DNA of 64,000 bases from Apostichopus japonicus (lineage: Eukaryota > Echinodermata > Holothuroidea > Aspidochirotida > Stichopodidae), in the NCBI RefSeq assembly GCF_037975245.1, contig NC_092562.1, forward strand, positions 31,996,554 through 32,060,553, written 5' to 3'. Made by a program: the position numbers and the translations under genes. The notes beneath the pieces are model-generated. The model ran no database searches. It saw only the letters and a program-made list of their open reading frames with translations, and was not told the origin of the DNA. Positions 50,978 to 64,000 of the stretch are shown here, piece after piece. How positions within the stretch are numbered: position 1 is the first letter of the stretch; each line of letters starts with the position of its first letter.

Positions 50978-51238
50978 CTTCATATTACACCAGGTAGGCC
51001 CACTGACCTTTCAATGCTAAAAACCTACAAAGATACATGTATTGTATTGTGCCCCATATTGTTTTATCCATCATTCTAAATTGTTTGTTCATTTATAAAT
51101 GAACCCCCTTTTAAACGGCAGTAAGGAGCCTACGTGCTTTCATCATTAGTTTACGTACGCTACTGGGTATTGTTACGGACTTGAAATATTCTACCCATTT
51201 TATTAAACAGTTGTCACTTGCGTCTGTATTAACTATAT

Positions 51239-51274
51239 CCAGGGAGCTGTTACTGTTAGAGTAGCAGCTCCCTG
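51239..51274. other. Short palindrome (hairpin)
   Basis: CCAGGGAGCTGTTAC pairs with GTAGCAGCTCCCTG across a 7-8 base loop. A related palindrome occurs at 52882-52919. Confidence 0.6.
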
Positions 51275-52017
51275 CTATAACTATGCCTAAATAGCAATGT
51301 CCCTCTGTACTATACTATTTATTATACTGGTACGTGTACTAGAATCCCTGACATGTAACTTAATTGAGAACTTTCAGCACCCAAACAAACACCCGAGAGA
51401 TATCACTGCATAGTCTGTGACGTGAACCAATAAACCGTAACAACGACCGATAGTCCACGCCCATTATGCTAATATGGCCGGGTCGAAGTGGGAAAAATAA
51501 TTTCGCTTCCCGGGTACCCACTCATTACGCATTCAACCTAACTGGTATACGATGGTATACTATAGGCCTAATGGTACTACGCATATATGCTATGCGGGCC
51601 TTCAGTCACATAATGGTTAGCCTCAGGGCCGGTTGGAGGGAAGCCCCCTATATTTCAGTGATTTATATTGGTACAGGATAATACCGGATGTATACTGACA
51701 AAATACATCAATTTTCACACGGTGGTTATGATAGGATACGTAAACAGAAACAAACCACACAACAACAACAACAATTTCTGATTGTTGGGGTATATTTGCA
51801 TAAAAGTGCTTAAATTAATCACTGGGAAACAACAGTAACAGCATATTTTGCAACCAAAATGTTGTTACAAGAAAAGATATCACATATATACTTGCTGCAC
51901 AAGGCCTATATCCAACCCGTTCTTTGATTGCTCCGCACTATGGTGCCTTCACACTATAGATCTGGACCTGATCTCTTGCTCAGGATCAGATCCTGTGTTC
52001 GGGAGCAAGGTTGTAGT

Positions 52018-53127
52018 CAGTGGTGTAACCAGCGGGGGTTAGGGGTGGGAGCCGCCCCTCAATCAAATATCTCCCCCCCCCAATACCCCCTCTCCCCCAG
52101 TGACATTGGAGGACCAACCAATTTGGACGAGATACATGGAAGGACACAGTCGCTTCATCTGTTGCTACTGACGTCTTTCCTGTAATCATATTAGGATATT
52201 TTTGCGGAACTATTTCGTCTATGCAACATGGCGATTGTAATTCCATTACTAATTGCGAACACTTAATGAACATTAATGATGACAGTCATGTTCCGACCTC
52301 TGCCGTCCAGCAGTTTCTGTATTTCTTGTACAAAGTCAATCACATTGCTGTGTTGAACGACCTAATCGTACAAACTATGAAAATAACTTCTTCGAATTAT
52401 GAATCGAAAGAACATATTTTTGTTGTTCGAACGAAGAGATATGCGTAAACATTAGCAACATTACGTTTTTAATCATCGTTCGATCGAGTTCATCATCAAA
52501 GGTATAGACTTCTCTTCTAGTGTGTAATTAATGGACATAATATCATCCTTTTAGACTGGAACGTTTAATGTTGAAAGCATTTTAATGCATGCACTCGGAT
52601 TCCTAATGTTGGCCATTTGACGGATACATGATCAAAGTACTGGCTAGCCTATTCAGAAACTGCAGAGTGGTCACACTGCATAGTAATGCACGATTCAATA
52701 AAAAAAAAAAACTTACCTTGATTGCCAGATGCCAAGGAATTGCATTTAATAGTATTTAATTTCAACATTTTCCAGGGGAGGACCCCCAGACCCCCCCCCC
52801 CCATTGAGGCGTCACGCCTATGGCGCACGCAGGTTCGGGTTTTCCATATTATATTCATACTTTTAGTTGGAATATCCCTTCAACCAGGGAGCTATTATAG
52901 TAGCAACTCCCTGGTTCAACATTTTAACGGATGGCACTCACTGGCAGGAATTAACCGTTCAATTGGGTAAAGGATACATTCATAACAGTAAAGTTACCAT
53001 GGTTACAAGTGTTAGGGAATGGGTCTTACTACCTAAAATGACCGTACTGGTCGCGCGCGAACCTTGCCCCTTACTTGACCTATCCCGCCCCCACTTCCCC
53101 AGATGAAAAAGTCTGGTTACGCCACAC
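52018..53127. mobile_element. 1.1-kb hAT-like element
   Basis: Ends CAGTGGTGTAACCAG and CTGGTTACGCCACAC are inverted repeats (13 of 15). Flanks GTTGTAGT (52010-52017) and CTTGTAGT (53128-53135) agree at 7 of 8. C-runs lie near 52074 and 52790. No transposase frame. Confidence 0.75.
52882..52919. other. Short palindrome related to 51239-51274
   Basis: CAACCAGGGAGCTATTA pairs with TAGCAACTCCCTGGTT around a short loop, inside the 1.1-kb hAT-like element. Confidence 0.55.
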
Positions 53128-54262
53128 CTTGTAGTGTATATGTTTTAGAATCAACGGTGACCGGAGATCAACAGTGACCTTTACATTACGCAACCGAAGT
53201 CAAACTTCGGGAACTTTACCGTGTCTTTGCGTGCTAGGGCGCGCCTTTTGTACCATTTCGTATGAAAATTAATTGGTTGAAGCAGTATTTGATGATATGA
53301 AAATGTAACAAAGTGGTGAAAATAGACAAACTGATGGTTTGACTTTGTATTTGATGGTATACAAAAACTAACTTGTTTGCATATACTTCGAGAACTTCGC
53401 GTTACCAAGATGTAGTTGATGACCTGCAAAAGTAACACGATGGTAGATGTTTGTAACTTATTGCACGGAAATAATCTGATGGTATGTAAAACTTAGTGGT
53501 GCATACTTTGATGATTTGCCAATATGAAAAGATATTTGATTACATTGATCGTATGACGAACTCAAACAACTTGATGGTAGGATTGAAATTTAATTTGAAG
53601 GTGTATTAGGACCTACCAACGAAATCGTATATATTATCGTACGATGAAGTTAGGAAAATATTTTATCGTGTCACCTTTTTCAGGCAATCAACTACATTTT
53701 GTTACAGAAGTAGTTATAGACTGGCGGTCTGGGAAGGGATTTAAGGGGAGGGGTCCCAGGGCCATGGGAGGGGGGTAACGGGAGGAGATGCCCCTCTAAA
53801 CTCTGAAATATTTGCTTCTATATACTTCTTGTCAAAGTCGGATATTTGACGTTTTTGCGAGATGATTGCAATTAAGTGTGCAAAACGACAATTTTCAGAT
53901 TTTCGACGTTTTGCCAGTGTGTGCAAGTCGTCTATGTGCATGTCTTTTATACGCTTCCATAGCTACATGTAATCATATCGTCACGTGGTTACTCATTTGT
54001 TATTGACTGTGCATGAAGCAGAACTGCACTGGACTGCACTGCTGATAGTTATATTGCTCGCAAACCCGGAAGAAACGATCATCAGGGTTTACCTTGGAAA
54101 AGAAAGATAACACTATTCAGTACCTAGAAGGAACTTGTCACAAGGAGGCGCAAAGCGAACTGTTTCTGACCATCATTGATAGGTAGTCAGTTTATTGTAA
54201 TTCGAAGTGTTCGCTCCGAACTATTCAGGTTATTCTAAGGCAGGCAGAGTGGTACAGTAGCA

Positions 54263-63990
<9,728 letters not shown>

Positions 63991-64000
63991 AAATGCAAAT

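Larger units (their letters stand above)
50213..51523. mobile_element. Element bounded by ~55-bp inverted repeats
   Basis: TTTCCCGGGTGCGAAATTAT and the following TTTTCCCACTTCGAC at 50211-50245 are repeated in inverse orientation at 51484-51523. The nearby GGCCAC..ATGGGCGTGG segment also pairs with CCACGCCCAT..GGCC (51454-51480). The outer boundaries and target duplication are not clear. Another element (50607-50977) is nested between the arms. Confidence 0.55.
49419..54262. other. Divergent intergenic region between AP2 and AP3
   Basis: AP2 starts at 49418 leftward and AP3 at 54263 rightward. The 4.8 kb between them is mostly transposon-derived (listed separately). Parts at 49420-50150 and 53135-54262 show no recognised gene. 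A G-rich fragment near 53725-53790 resembles the ends of the hAT-like elements. Confidence 0.5.

Overview
The window looks like nuclear DNA from an intron-rich marine invertebrate. Small coding exons with GT/AG borders sit in a sea of minisatellites and non-autonomous DNA transposons. The mix (aspartic proteases of the cathepsin D type, a tRNA-derived SINE, G/C-run-ended hAT-like elements, a foldback element) would fit an echinoderm or another invertebrate deuterostome. That is an inference; the sequence alone does not settle the species.

Four protein-coding genes can be reconstructed exon by exon, with every intron phase matching. (1) Plus strand, 1570-15855: the last ten exons (366 codons plus stop) of PUM3/Puf-A, a nucleolar Pumilio-like ribosome-biogenesis protein; the 5' part lies before the window. 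(2) Minus strand, 35647-17191: a complete nine-exon cathepsin D-like aspartic protease (391 aa), called AP1 here. Its first catalytic motif reads DTA instead of DTG and its flap is rebuilt. (3) Minus strand, 49418-41197: a complete nine-exon paralogue, AP2 (406 aa), with both catalytic motifs intact but the same kind of rebuilt flap. (4) Plus strand, from 54263 to the window edge: AP3, a canonical cathepsin D-like protease, five exons seen. AP1 and AP2 are tandem, AP3 is divergent from AP2, and PUM3 converges on AP1.

The rest is repeats. PUM3 introns carry arrays of 35, 30, 112, 141, 45 and 33-39 bp units, a solo-LTR-like element, and a hAT-like element with a LINE fragment inside. AP1 intron 1 holds a 9-kb foldback element (26173-35129). 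It has perfect 9-bp target duplications and long inverted arms made of a ~178-bp satellite, and it appears to have split a 73-codon reading frame. The AP1-AP2 and AP2-AP3 gaps hold further hAT-like elements with 8-bp duplications. AP2's last intron is ~880 bp of trinucleotide repeat. AP3 intron 2 holds ~50 copies of a 58-bp unit with a SINE inserted.

The most unusual pattern is that three arrays (112 bp and 141 bp in PUM3, 79 bp in AP3) contain pieces of a coding exon together with its splice site, giving long runs of duplicated donors or acceptors beside the real exon.
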